Part shown: positions 29,999 to 38,308 of the stretch, in pieces
How the letters are laid out: the number at the start of each line of letters is the position of its first letter
Numbering within the stretch: the first letter of the stretch is position 1
From: Ralstonia sp. 25mfcol4.1
GTDB lineage: Bacteria > Pseudomonadota > Gammaproteobacteria > Burkholderiales > Burkholderiaceae
Assembly: GCF_900104095.1 (NCBI RefSeq)
Contig: NZ_FNJO01000011.1
Coordinates: 62,001-126,000, forward strand
Length of the DNA: 64,000 nucleotides
Reading direction: 5' to 3'
The notes under the pieces: model-generated
Database searches by the model: none
Told to the model about the DNA's origin: nothing
Seen by the model: the letters and a program-made list of their open reading frames with translations, nothing else
Translations under genes and position numbers: made by a program

Positions 29999-30209
29999 TA
30001 TTTCCTCCAGGAGGGTTCATGTGTTGCAACCGCCTCTAAAGCATAGGCGGGCAAGGCACATCCGCAAATGCGATTTTGTCTGACACGGAGGGGAGGGGCC
30101 TCTGACATGACCTGGTCATACTTTCTTGCAAATTGGCGGAACTTGTTCTGGAACCGGCCCGTTACCATACCGGTCTGTGACCATGTATCAGCCAATCGCC
30201 CCCTTGCCC

Positions 30210-30704
30210 ATGTCTTTCCAGAAGTCCAACGCCCACCCCGATTTCCCTCTGTCGACCCCGCATGTTGCAGCGCAGCGCCCACTGGGATGGGTACGCGCGG
30301 GCGCGCTGGCCATGCCGCTGGCCGCGCTGCTGCTCGCCGCCTGTGCATCCCAGCCCGCGGTTGAAACAGCCGAAGCCAGGCAGGAATCGGCGCAGATGAA
30401 TTCCGGCTGGCAGGCCGAGCGCGCCAAATATATGGATTGCGTGCAGGACCGCGCCAGCGACGGCGCCAAGGGCAAGGGCACGTCGAAGGAGGTGGCAGCC
30501 GGGGCGATCGACGCGTGCAAGGGCCAGCTGAAGGTCATGCACGACGCCTTCCAGTCGTACCTGTCGGCGCAGATGAGCAGCGCGCACGGCCAGACCAGCG
30601 CCCGCCAGGCAGCCGAGCGCGTGACCACGGATACCCGTGAGAAGGCCCGCACCTACCTGACCCGCTACGTGGAAGTGGAACGGTACAAGGCCGGCCAGCA
30701 CTGA
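30210..30704 (+). CDS. Putative lipoprotein, function unknown
   Basis: 164 residues from this start. The hydrophobic stretch [12 protein letters not shown] ends in a lipobox cysteine. The mature part is hydrophilic, with two cysteines in YMDCVQDRASDG and AIDACKGQL, and a helical C-terminus (ARTYLTRYVEVERYKAGQH). The start is uncertain: 30183 and 30312 are also in frame and none has a clear ribosome site. No family recognised. It stands alone between the SYLF gene and the convergent aldo/keto reductase. Confidence 0.65.
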   Translation: MSFQKSNAHPDFPLSTPHVAAQRPLGWVRAGALAMPLAALLLAACASQPAVETAEARQESAQMNSGWQAERAKYMDCVQDRASDGAKGKGTSKEVAAGAIDACKGQLKVMHDAFQSYLSAQMSSAHGQTSARQAAERVTTDTREKARTYLTRYVEVERYKAGQH

Positions 30705-30747
30705 GCGCGGCTTCCGCCTCGTCCTTCCTGTCTGAAACGGCGCCGCG

Positions 30748-31581
30748 TCACAGCATCGCCAGCGGCTGCGCGTGACGCGGAGGCGCAAACAGCCTGTCCA
30801 GTTCGGCCAGCTGGTCCGGCGTCAGCGTGATATCGAGCGCGCCCATGTTCTCGCGCAGGCGGTCGCGCTGGCCGGTCTTGGGAATCGCAATGATGTCGTC
30901 CGACGCCAGCAGCCAGGCCAGCGCGGCCTGCGCGGGCGTCATGCCATGCTGCGCCGCAAAGCCCTTGAGGCTGGCGTTGCGCAGCAGCCGCGCCTGTTCG
31001 ATTGGCGAATAGGCCATCACCGGCACGTTGCGTTCGCGCAACCATGGCAGCAGGTCGAACTCGATCCCGCGCCGGCTCAGGTTGTAGAGCAGCTGGTTGA
31101 CCGCCACGGCATCGCCTCCGGGGGTGTCCCAGAATTCCTCCATATCGGACAGGTCCAGGTTGCTGACGCCGAAATAACGGATCTTGCCGGCTGCCTGCAG
31201 GGCCTGGAATGCCGCGATCGTGTCCTCGAACGGCACATCGCCGCGCCAGTGCAACAGATACAGGTCCAGATGGTCGGTGCCCAGCCGGCGCAGGCTGCGC
31301 TCGCAGGCTGCCACCGCGCCCTTGCGGCTGGCATTGTGCGGATAGACCTTGCTGACCAGGAAGGCGTCGTCGCGCCGACCCGCCAGCGCTTCGCCGATCA
31401 GCGATTCGGACAGACCTTCGCCATACATCTCGGCGGTGTCGACCAGCCGCAGGCCCATGTCCAGGCCCATCTGCAGCGTGGCGATTTCCTCGGCGCGCGT
31501 GGCGCGGTGGTCGCCGATATTCCAGGTGCCCATGCCCAGCGCGGGAACGCGCTCGCCGCCAGGTAGCGTGACTTGCTTCAT
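30748..31581 (-). CDS. Aldo/keto reductase
   Basis: 277 residues, a single-domain TIM-barrel NADPH carbonyl reductase. The catalytic tetrad is visible: aspartate and tyrosine in VDTAEMYGEG, lysine in LVSKVYP and histidine in LYLLHWRG. The NADPH-binding end shows AIPKTGQRDRLREN. The N-terminus MKQVTLPGGERVPALGMGTW is typical. The natural substrate cannot be read from sequence. Confidence 0.93.
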   Translation of the reverse strand: MKQVTLPGGERVPALGMGTWNIGDHRATRAEEIATLQMGLDMGLRLVDTAEMYGEGLSESLIGEALAGRRDDAFLVSKVYPHNASRKGAVAACERSLRRLGTDHLDLYLLHWRGDVPFEDTIAAFQALQAAGKIRYFGVSNLDLSDMEEFWDTPGGDAVAVNQLLYNLSRRGIEFDLLPWLRERNVPVMAYSPIEQARLLRNASLKGFAAQHGMTPAQAALAWLLASDDIIAIPKTGQRDRLRENMGALDITLTPDQLAELDRLFAPPRHAQPLAML

Positions 31582-31710
31582 GCGATGCCTCCGGTATCGG
31601 GAAACTTGCCCTCCACACTAGTGAACATCGCCACGCGGCACAAGCGCGCCGCCCGCACGGCACTTTTTACCTGACTGCAGCCATCGGCGTCGGGCGGGCG
31701 GCGCCAGCCA

Positions 31711-32109
31711 TCAGCGGTGCTGGTGCCGGAATTCCTGCGTCTTGCCGCCATAGCCATAAGCGGCCGCGCGTGCGTCGATTACATGGATATAGGACACCTC
31801 GTTGACGTCGCCGATCAGTTCGGACAGCGCGGCGTGCGACTGGCGCAGGTATTCGGCTTTCTCGGCCTTGGTGTTGGTCTCGTCGGTCACGCTGATGTCG
31901 AGCTGGAAGGCGTTGCGTCCCTTGTCGTGCTCGGACAGCGGCTTGCCACCAATAAACCACTGCTCGCGCGGGATGAACGTCACGGTGGTAGCAATCACCG
32001 GGGCTTCCTTGCCCAGCACGCGCTGGGTCAGCTCACCCACCACGGCCACGGCGCGGCGCGTCAGTTCGGTATCGGGATGGCCGGAAATCTGCAGGGATAC
32101 GTGGGGCAT
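31711..32109 (-). CDS. Tautomerase-superfamily protein (4-oxalocrotonate tautomerase-like)
   Basis: 132 residues. It begins MPHVSLQISG, giving a catalytic-type Pro at position 2 after methionine removal. The beta-alpha-beta unit repeats (VTFIPREQWFIGG, LDISVTDETNTKAEKAEYL), and the size suggests a fused two-unit tautomerase. The arrangement divergent from a LysR regulator suggests control by it. The substrate is unknown. Confidence 0.8.
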   Translation of the reverse strand: MPHVSLQISGHPDTELTRRAVAVVGELTQRVLGKEAPVIATTVTFIPREQWFIGGKPLSEHDKGRNAFQLDISVTDETNTKAEKAEYLRQSHAALSELIGDVNEVSYIHVIDARAAAYGYGGKTQEFRHQHR

Positions 32110-32260
32110 GACTGGCTCCTTTCGGGTTTGGATTTCACGTTGCGGCGCGCTTGCGTATTGGCGTTGGCGTGCTGCGGTGATGTCATCGTAGGCGTTCCCT
32201 TGAAATCGGAAAAGCGGGAATATACGATGCCATCTATCGGAATAGCCGAAACTTCAAATT

Positions 32261-33151
32261 ATGCGTGGATTCGAAACGGACCAGCTCCGGACCTTTGTGA
32301 CCGTGGCCGAGAGCGGCAGCCTGTCGGCCGCTGCCCCCCGGCTGTTCCTGTCGCAATCGTCGGTCAGCGAGCAACTGCGCAAGCTGGAGGCGCGTGCCGG
32401 CGTGCCGCTGCTGACGCGCGGCAAGAAGGGCGCGGCTTTGACGCCGGCCGGGGCCCGGCTGCTGGATTATGCCCGGCGGATCCTGTCGCTGAACGAACAG
32501 GCGCTGGCCGAACTGCGCGGCCAGACGCTCGACGGCGAGTTGCGGCTGGCGGTGACGGACTATTTCCGCCCCGGAGAGATCGCCGGCATGCTGCGCCGGC
32601 TGCGTGACCGCTATCCCTACCTGAAGCTGCACGTCACGGTCATGAAGAGCGCCGCCATCGAGGCGGCGGCCGAAATGGATGCGTTCGACATCGGCCTGAG
32701 CATGCGGCTGATCGGCGCACGCGGCGCCGAAAAGACTGCGGGCGCCACACGCGGCGGCACGGTGCTGCGGCGCGAGCCGCTGGCATGGGTAGCCGCACCG
32801 GAAATTTCCGAAGAACCCCAGGCCACGCTGCCGCTGGTGTTGCTGCCCGATACCTGCTCGATGCACCAGTTCGTCGTGCAGTTGCTGATGCGGCGCCGCC
32901 GCGAATTCGAGATCGCGCACTCGGCCTCGGGCGTGGCCGGCCTGCATCTGGCGCTGGCCGCCGGGCTGGGCGTGTCGTGCCTCAACGCGTCGGCCATCGG
33001 GCCCGGCGTGACGCCGCTGGATGCGGCGGACGTGGCCGGCTGGAAGCTGCCGGCACTGCCTTCGGCGGAGTTCTATCTATTAGGGGCGCGCCGGGGCGAG
33101 AGCCAATTCATCGCCCAGGCGCGGCAGGCGCTGGCGGAGCAATTTGGCTGA
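32261..33151 (+). CDS. LysR-family transcriptional regulator
   Basis: 296 residues. The N-terminal winged HTH shows LRTFVTVAESGSLSAAAPRL and SQSSVSEQLRKLEAR; the periplasmic-binding-like effector domain fills the rest. It is divergent from the tautomerase gene (151-bp gap), the classic LysR layout, so that gene is the likely target. An AT-richer stretch just before the start could hold the operator, but I could not settle a T-N11-A site. Confidence 0.92.
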   Translation: MRGFETDQLRTFVTVAESGSLSAAAPRLFLSQSSVSEQLRKLEARAGVPLLTRGKKGAALTPAGARLLDYARRILSLNEQALAELRGQTLDGELRLAVTDYFRPGEIAGMLRRLRDRYPYLKLHVTVMKSAAIEAAAEMDAFDIGLSMRLIGARGAEKTAGATRGGTVLRREPLAWVAAPEISEEPQATLPLVLLPDTCSMHQFVVQLLMRRRREFEIAHSASGVAGLHLALAAGLGVSCLNASAIGPGVTPLDAADVAGWKLPALPSAEFYLLGARRGESQFIAQARQALAEQFG

Positions 33152-33189
33152 ACGGCCAGATGAGGCGGGTCGAACCCGGGCCCGGCCAG

Positions 33190-33245
33190 GACGGCAAGAC
33201 GGCAGGACGGCAGGACGGCAGGACGGCAGGACGGCAGGACGGCCG
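33190..33245. repeat. 8-bp tandem repeat (GACGGCAG, about 7 units)
   Basis: Seven consecutive 8-mers: the first is GACGGCAA, the next five are exact GACGGCAG, and the last is GACGGCCG. They fill the 97 bp between the stops of the convergent LysR and PKHD genes and end 4 bp before the PKHD stop. Slipped-strand mispairing could change the copy number. No CRISPR or coding role. Confidence 0.95.
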
Positions 33246-33248
33246 CGC

Positions 33249-33935
33249 TCAGGTCTCGCTCCACTGCCGCAGCAGGTTGTGATAGCAGCCGACCAGGCTG
33301 CGCCGCGCGCGCTCGTCGGCGTTGGTCTGATTGAGCGTCTGGATCGCGTTGTCCATGTCGAACAGCAGCGCGCGCTGGCCGTCGTCGCGGATCAGGCTCT
33401 GGATCCAGAAGAAGCTGGCCACCCGCGTGCCGCGCGTGATCGGTGTCACCTGGTGCAGGCTCGTGGCGGGGTAGATCACCATGTCGCCGGCGGCCAGCTT
33501 GACCGCGTGCACGCCGTACGTGTCTTCCACCTGCAATTCGCCGCCGTCGTAGCTGGCGGGGTCCGACAGGAACAGCGTGGCGGACACATCGGTGCGCAGC
33601 TTGCGCCCGGTGTGCGGGTGGATGCGCACGCCGCCATCGACATGGGCGCCGAACGTCATGCCCTCGCTGTAGCGGTTGAACATTGGCGGATAGACGATGT
33701 TCGGCAGCACCGCACTAATAAAGAGAGGATGGCGTTCCAGCGCGGACAGGATCAGGTGCTGGCACTGGGCGGCCACCTCGGATCTTTCGTCGATCTGCTG
33801 GTTGAACTTGACCGGCGCGCCGGAATAGCCGGCGGACACGCGGCCGTCCACCCACGCATCGCCGGCATGTTCCAGCTGGGCCAGCACCACGGCCACCTGT
33901 TCGGCGTTGAGAACCTTCGGAATACGAACCAGCAT
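33249..33935 (-). CDS. PKHD-type Fe(II)/2-oxoglutarate hydroxylase (PiuC/YbiX family)
   Basis: 228 residues. The iron-binding HxD is in TFGAHVDGGVRIHP, the distal histidine in ATSLHQVTPITRG and a 2-oxoglutarate arginine nearby (GTRVASFF). PKHD proteins are repeatedly encoded beside TonB-dependent siderophore receptors. This one lies 73 bp behind such a receptor on the same strand, which strongly suggests one iron-starvation operon. It may process the incoming chelate, but the reaction is not established. Confidence 0.93.
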   Translation of the reverse strand: MLVRIPKVLNAEQVAVVLAQLEHAGDAWVDGRVSAGYSGAPVKFNQQIDERSEVAAQCQHLILSALERHPLFISAVLPNIVYPPMFNRYSEGMTFGAHVDGGVRIHPHTGRKLRTDVSATLFLSDPASYDGGELQVEDTYGVHAVKLAAGDMVIYPATSLHQVTPITRGTRVASFFWIQSLIRDDGQRALLFDMDNAIQTLNQTNADERARRSLVGCYHNLLRQWSET

Positions 33936-34008
33936 CGGAGAAATCCGGTTGGGGCCGGAGGCCGGCCGTGGCGAAACAGCCAGGCGCGGCGTGCGGCCCC
34001 GGCGGCGC

Positions 34009-36294
34009 TTACATGCGATAGGTGAACGACAGCATCGCGGTACGGCCCGTGCCCGGCACCGACCGGCCGCCGTCCGACTGGATCAGCGCATCGTAATACT
34101 TCTTGTCGAAGATGTTGAACAGATTCAGGCGCACGTCGTACCTGGGCTGGTGGTAGGCGATCATGCCGTCCCAGCGCACGAAGCCGCCAACCTGCACCGT
34201 ATTGGTATTGTTGGCATAGCGCTGTGACATGTAGAACGCCCCGCCGCCCACTTCCCAGCTTGGCAGGATGGAATAGCTGGTCCATGCCGTGGCCGTGTGC
34301 CTGGGTGTGTTGGTCGGCACCATGCCCTGCGTGCCGGCCGCGATACCGCTCTTGATCTCGGCATCCAGGTACGTATAGCCCGCGAACACCTGCCACTTCG
34401 GCGTGATGCGGCCGGTCACGCCGGCACGGAAGCCATCCACCTGGATCTTGCCGGTCAGCGCGTACGTGGTGGTGTCGATCTGGCTGCGCGCGTTGTCCTT
34501 GGTGATGCGGAAGATGGCCGACGTCACCGACAGGTTGCCGCTCATCAGATCCCACTTGCCGCCCGCCTCGTAGGCCTTGTTCTTCTCGGGGTCCAGCGAC
34601 TGCTGCCCCACCGTGCCGACCAGCTGTTCCAGCGACGGGTTGAACGACGTGCCGTAGGAAATGTAGTACGACTGCGTCTCGGTCGGCTGCCAGATGCCGC
34701 CCAGGCGCACGCTGGTGAAGTGGACGTCCTGGCTGGCGTTGGGCAACGCCGTGCTGCCCGATGTGTTGCCGGAATTGACCGAGTTGCTGATGCTGGCGAT
34801 GTACTTGTCGTAGCGCAGGCCGGCCACCGCCTTCCATTGCTTCGAGAACTCGATCGAGTCGTTGGCGTAGACGGCCACGGTGTTGGCCGAGCCGCCCTGC
34901 AGGTTGCCGGTGCGGGTGGCCACGCTGCCCGGCGAATCCCGATACGGCGGATCGATGACCGGCGTGCAGGCGACGAAGCCGGACGTGCCCGTGGCCGGGT
35001 TCAGTGCCGTGCTGCCGCAGCTGCCATTGCGGTAGTAGTTCTGGTTGTTGTAGCCGTCGTGGCCCAGTTCCAGGCCGGTCAGCAGCGTGTGCTTGACCGG
35101 GCCCGTGTCGAATTTCGCGGTCAGCTCGGTCTGGTTGAATATCGAGTAGTCGCGGATGTTGCGGTCATGGCTCTGCTGGCGCACGTACAGCTGCGACAGC
35201 GGCAGGTTGGTGCTGGTCAGCGCGGTAAATGCGCCGGCGGCATTGATCGATCCCACCGCATTCGGCGCGGTCTCGCGCGCATCGGTTTCCACATAGTTGA
35301 ATGCCGTGACGTTGCGCAGGCGCAGGTTGGGCGAGAACTTGTGATCGATGGCGCCGTTGAGCGACACGATGTTCTGGCGCGTGCGGTCGTTGTTGAAGCC
35401 GTAGTACGTATTGCGATCGACGTTGACCGGATGGCCGTTGATGGCGGGCAGGCCGTAGTCGGGCATGTCCTCGTTGTGCTGGAGCAACGCCGACAGGGTG
35501 ATCTCCGTCGAGGTGCCGATGCCGAAACGCCACGACGGCGCGATGCCGAAATCCTGCACCGTCATCTCGTCGCGCGTGCTCGGCTTGCCGTCCTGGGCCA
35601 TGGCCGAGATGCGGAAGGCCGAGGTATCGCCAGTGGGCGTGTTCACGTCGGCCGTGGCCCGCACCAGGCCGTTGGTGGTGACCGATCCGGTGACCTCGGT
35701 GGCGGCCTGCAGCTTGGGTTTCTTGGTGACCTGGTTGATCACGCCGCCCGTGGACCCGCGCCCGAACAGCATCGACGACGGGCCCATCAGCACTTCGACC
35801 TGGTCCAGCGCGAAGGTGTCGCGGTAGTACTGGCCGCGATCGCGGAAGCCATCCAGGTAGATGTCGGTGCGCGCCGAGAAGCCGTTCAGGTTGATGTTGT
35901 TACCGATCTGGCCGCCCTCGGCGCCGCCGATGGTGATGCCGGGCACGTTGCGCAGCGCATCGGCCAGCGAGCTGGCGCCTTGCGATTCCATCAGCGCCCG
36001 GTTCACGATCGTCACCGATTGCGGCACATCGCGCAGGTCGGCCGGCAGCTTCGATAGCTGGCTGCCGGTGGGATTGAAGTCGTCACGTGCGGTGGAGCCC
36101 TGGACCGTCACCGCGCGCAGCGTCTGCGGCACGGATTCGCCCTTTTGCGGCGTCGATTGGGCGGTGGAGGGGGCAGGGGCTGGGGCGGGCGCTGCGGGCG
36201 CCTGTTGCGCCGGCTGGGCGGCTTGCTGCGCGAAGACGGCGGGTGCGGCAAAGAGGGCCACCAGCGCGGTGGCCACAGGGGTGCGACGGAGCAT
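34009..36294 (-). CDS. TonB-dependent siderophore receptor
   Basis: 761 residues from 36294; the frame opens upstream without support. The signal peptide (VATALVALFAAPAVFA) is followed by a proline/alanine-rich linker, then the plug domain (LPADLRDVPQSVTIVNRALMES, VPGITIGGAEGGQIGN, LFGRGSTGGVINQVTKKP). The 22-strand barrel ends in aromatic-rich LSFTYRM. It should import ferric siderophore across the outer membrane using TonB energy. A Fur-like site lies upstream and the PKHD hydroxylase downstream. The TonB-like gene at 56402 is not linked. Confidence 0.95.
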   Translation of the reverse strand: MLRRTPVATALVALFAAPAVFAQQAAQPAQQAPAAPAPAPAPSTAQSTPQKGESVPQTLRAVTVQGSTARDDFNPTGSQLSKLPADLRDVPQSVTIVNRALMESQGASSLADALRNVPGITIGGAEGGQIGNNINLNGFSARTDIYLDGFRDRGQYYRDTFALDQVEVLMGPSSMLFGRGSTGGVINQVTKKPKLQAATEVTGSVTTNGLVRATADVNTPTGDTSAFRISAMAQDGKPSTRDEMTVQDFGIAPSWRFGIGTSTEITLSALLQHNEDMPDYGLPAINGHPVNVDRNTYYGFNNDRTRQNIVSLNGAIDHKFSPNLRLRNVTAFNYVETDARETAPNAVGSINAAGAFTALTSTNLPLSQLYVRQQSHDRNIRDYSIFNQTELTAKFDTGPVKHTLLTGLELGHDGYNNQNYYRNGSCGSTALNPATGTSGFVACTPVIDPPYRDSPGSVATRTGNLQGGSANTVAVYANDSIEFSKQWKAVAGLRYDKYIASISNSVNSGNTSGSTALPNASQDVHFTSVRLGGIWQPTETQSYYISYGTSFNPSLEQLVGTVGQQSLDPEKNKAYEAGGKWDLMSGNLSVTSAIFRITKDNARSQIDTTTYALTGKIQVDGFRAGVTGRITPKWQVFAGYTYLDAEIKSGIAAGTQGMVPTNTPRHTATAWTSYSILPSWEVGGGAFYMSQRYANNTNTVQVGGFVRWDGMIAYHQPRYDVRLNLFNIFDKKYYDALIQSDGGRSVPGTGRTAMLSFTYRM

Positions 36295-36374
36295 TGTCAG
36301 TTCCAGTGCGCCCCGTACTGCCGGGCCCTTTACCGGCTTCACCACCGGGGCTAAATGTTCGGGCGATCGGCAAT

Positions 36375-36398
36375 ATAAATAGGAACCATTCTCGTTGC
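36375..36398 (-). promoter_or_regulatory. Probable Fur box before the siderophore receptor
   Basis: The minus strand reads GCAACGAGAATGGTTCCTAT, close to the Fur pattern of alternating ATAAT-type units (GAGAATG and its imperfect mirror). It is about 80-105 bp before the receptor start, and A/T-rich TATAAA-like bases adjoin it. This would give iron-dependent repression of receptor and hydroxylase. Confidence 0.6.
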
Positions 36399-36546
36399 AA
36401 TCGCGTTGCGTGGCGATCACAGACACGCTGCCGCGCACTCAGATGTCTGCAAAATCAAACATATCAACCTGCGTCGCGCACCGCGCAGGGCAGTGATACG
36501 CACATTACTTCGGCGATGTGGCAAATCTGACAGCGCCGCGCACCAT

Positions 36547-36577
36547 GCAAACGGCCCGCATGTCGCGGGCCGTTTGC
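36547..36577. repeat. Perfect 13-bp inverted repeat
   Basis: Arms GCAAACGGCCCGC and GCGGGCCGTTTGC around a 5-nt loop. No poly-T follows on either strand, so it is not a standard terminator. It lies in the 395-bp gap (36295-36689) between the receptor and the second Bug gene, which holds no credible coding frame. Confidence 0.8.
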
Positions 36578-36689
36578 AGACATATGACCACCCGGGCGGG
36601 TGATGTCATCCAAAAAGTTTCGTATGGGCCGATTCGCCGGCCTGCGGCGGGGCCGCTGGCCGACCATTGGCCCCGTCCATTGCTGCCGG

Positions 36690-37661
36690 TCAGTCGGCCG
36701 TCATATTGGCGTTCTTGGCGATACGGCCAAGACGTTCGCGCTCCGACTTGATGAAGGATACGAAGCTCTCCACCGAACCACCGGCCGGCTCGATCCCGTT
36801 CTGGATCAGGCGCTCGCGAATCTCGGGGTTTTGCATGCCGGCGCTCAGCTCGGCATTGAGCTTCTTGATGATCGCGGGATCGGTGCCCTTCGGTGCGAAG
36901 ATGCCGGCCCAATGGCCGATGCGCACTTCAGGCAGGCCCTGCTCGGCGGTGGTGGGGATGTTCGGTGCGGCGGGCATGTGCTTGTCCCACGTCGCACCCA
37001 GCGCCTTGAGCTTGCCGGCCTTGATCTGCGGCAGCACCACGATCGATGCCTCGGACGTGGCGGCCACCTGGTTGCCGATCACGGCAGTGATGCTCTCCGA
37101 GCCGCTCTTGTACGGCACCACGGTCAGCTGCGCACCTTTTTCCTTAAGCATTTCTTCAACGAAATGCGGTGTGCTGCCGCTGCCGGCGGTGGCAAATGGC
37201 ACGCCACCCTGCTTCTTCGAATACTCGATCAGTTCCTTCACGTTGTTCACCGGCAGCGACGGCGATGCCACGATCACCGACGGGCTCACCCCGATCAGGC
37301 CCACGGGCACCAGGTCGTCCGGCTGGTAGGGCATCTTCGTGCGGATCAGGCTGTTGGTGACGGTGCCCACGGCGCCCACCAGGAACGTGTAGCCATCGGG
37401 CTTGCTCTTGGCCACGTAGTCGGCTCCGACGATGCCGCCGGCACCCGGACGGTTCTCGATCACCACGGGCTGGCCAATCCGCTTGCTGACGGCCTCGGCA
37501 CCGGCACGAGCCACGAGGTCATTGGCGCCACCGGCCGTGAACGGCACGACAAACTTGATCACATGGTTGGGCCAGGCATCGGCAGCGTGGGCGGTGGTGG
37601 CGATCAGCGAGGTGGCGGCGAGCGCCAGGGCCAGCGTGCGGCCGCGAGGGGACAAATGCAT
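36690..37661 (-). CDS. Bug-family periplasmic solute-binding receptor (2)
   Basis: 323 residues. The signal peptide (LALALAATSLIATTAHA) is followed by family motifs HVIKFVVPFTAGGANDLVARA, VVIENRPGAGGIVGADYVAKSKPDGYT and IFAPKGTDPAIIKKLN. It clearly differs in sequence from the receptor at 26093, so the two are not a recent duplication. No transporter partner is nearby. The ligand is unknown; carboxylates are the precedent. Confidence 0.93.
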   Translation of the reverse strand: MHLSPRGRTLALALAATSLIATTAHAADAWPNHVIKFVVPFTAGGANDLVARAGAEAVSKRIGQPVVIENRPGAGGIVGADYVAKSKPDGYTFLVGAVGTVTNSLIRTKMPYQPDDLVPVGLIGVSPSVIVASPSLPVNNVKELIEYSKKQGGVPFATAGSGSTPHFVEEMLKEKGAQLTVVPYKSGSESITAVIGNQVAATSEASIVVLPQIKAGKLKALGATWDKHMPAAPNIPTTAEQGLPEVRIGHWAGIFAPKGTDPAIIKKLNAELSAGMQNPEIRERLIQNGIEPAGGSVESFVSFIKSERERLGRIAKNANMTAD

Positions 37662-37834
37662 GCTCAGTCTCCGGTAGTTGTTGTAAAGAGGATCGGGGAT
37701 CCATCTTACCGAAGGAAGCTGTCAGTTTGCTGAATGGCGCGGGTGGCGTCGTTCTTGCTGCGCTTTCCTGTACCGCCCGTGCGGCGCTCTTGCGCTGGCA
37801 GGAAGCGCGGCGCACGGGCGATGGCATCAGAACG

Positions 37835-38308
37835 TCACTGCTGGCGCACCCAGGTCTGTGTCCGGCCGATCAGGCTGATGCCGATGAAGCCGCGCACGTT
37901 GAGTTTCCTGCCATCGTCGGCCATCGACATCTTGCACTTGTAAAGCTTGCCGGTCTCGGGGTCCAGGATCTCGCCGCCGCTCCATTCGTTGTCGCCGGTC
38001 TTGCGCAATCCGGTAAGCAGCGTCATGCCGATGATGGGCTGGTCCTTGCGTGCGTCGGTGCATTTGTCGCACACCTTGGGCGGGCCTTCGGACGGTACCA
38101 GGCTCTTCACGAGCTTGCCGCTATACACGCCATCCTTCTCGGCAATCTCGATCACGCCGCGCGGCTTGCCGGTGGCGTCGTCGATCGTGTGCCAGGTGCC
38201 CGCCGGGGTGGCTTGCGCCATCGCCAATGCGCTGGCGGTGAGTGCGGCGGCGAACGCGGCGGCACGGGCGGTATGGCGAAGCAGGGCGCGGGGGTCGGTC
38301 ATGCGCAT
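37835..38308 (-). CDS. DUF2147-family secreted protein
   Basis: 157 residues from 38308. The signal peptide (ARAAAFAAALTASALAMA) is followed by the DUF2147 pattern: GTWHTIDDATGKPRGVIEI, GVYSGKLVKSL, a CDKC cysteine pair, GEILDPETGKLYKCKM and FIGISLIGRTQTWVR. Such proteins are predicted periplasmic beta-barrel or lipocalin-like and have no assigned function. The frame is open upstream to 38419, but the start at 38308 follows GGAGA and gives a good signal peptide. Confidence 0.88.
   Translation of the reverse strand: MRMTDPRALLRHTARAAAFAAALTASALAMAQATPAGTWHTIDDATGKPRGVIEIAEKDGVYSGKLVKSLVPSEGPPKVCDKCTDARKDQPIIGMTLLTGLRKTGDNEWSGGEILDPETGKLYKCKMSMADDGRKLNVRGFIGISLIGRTQTWVRQQ

Noticed and set aside
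33190..33245. CRISPR-like direct repeats
   Set aside because: The units are 8 bp and contiguous with no spacers; this is a simple tandem repeat.
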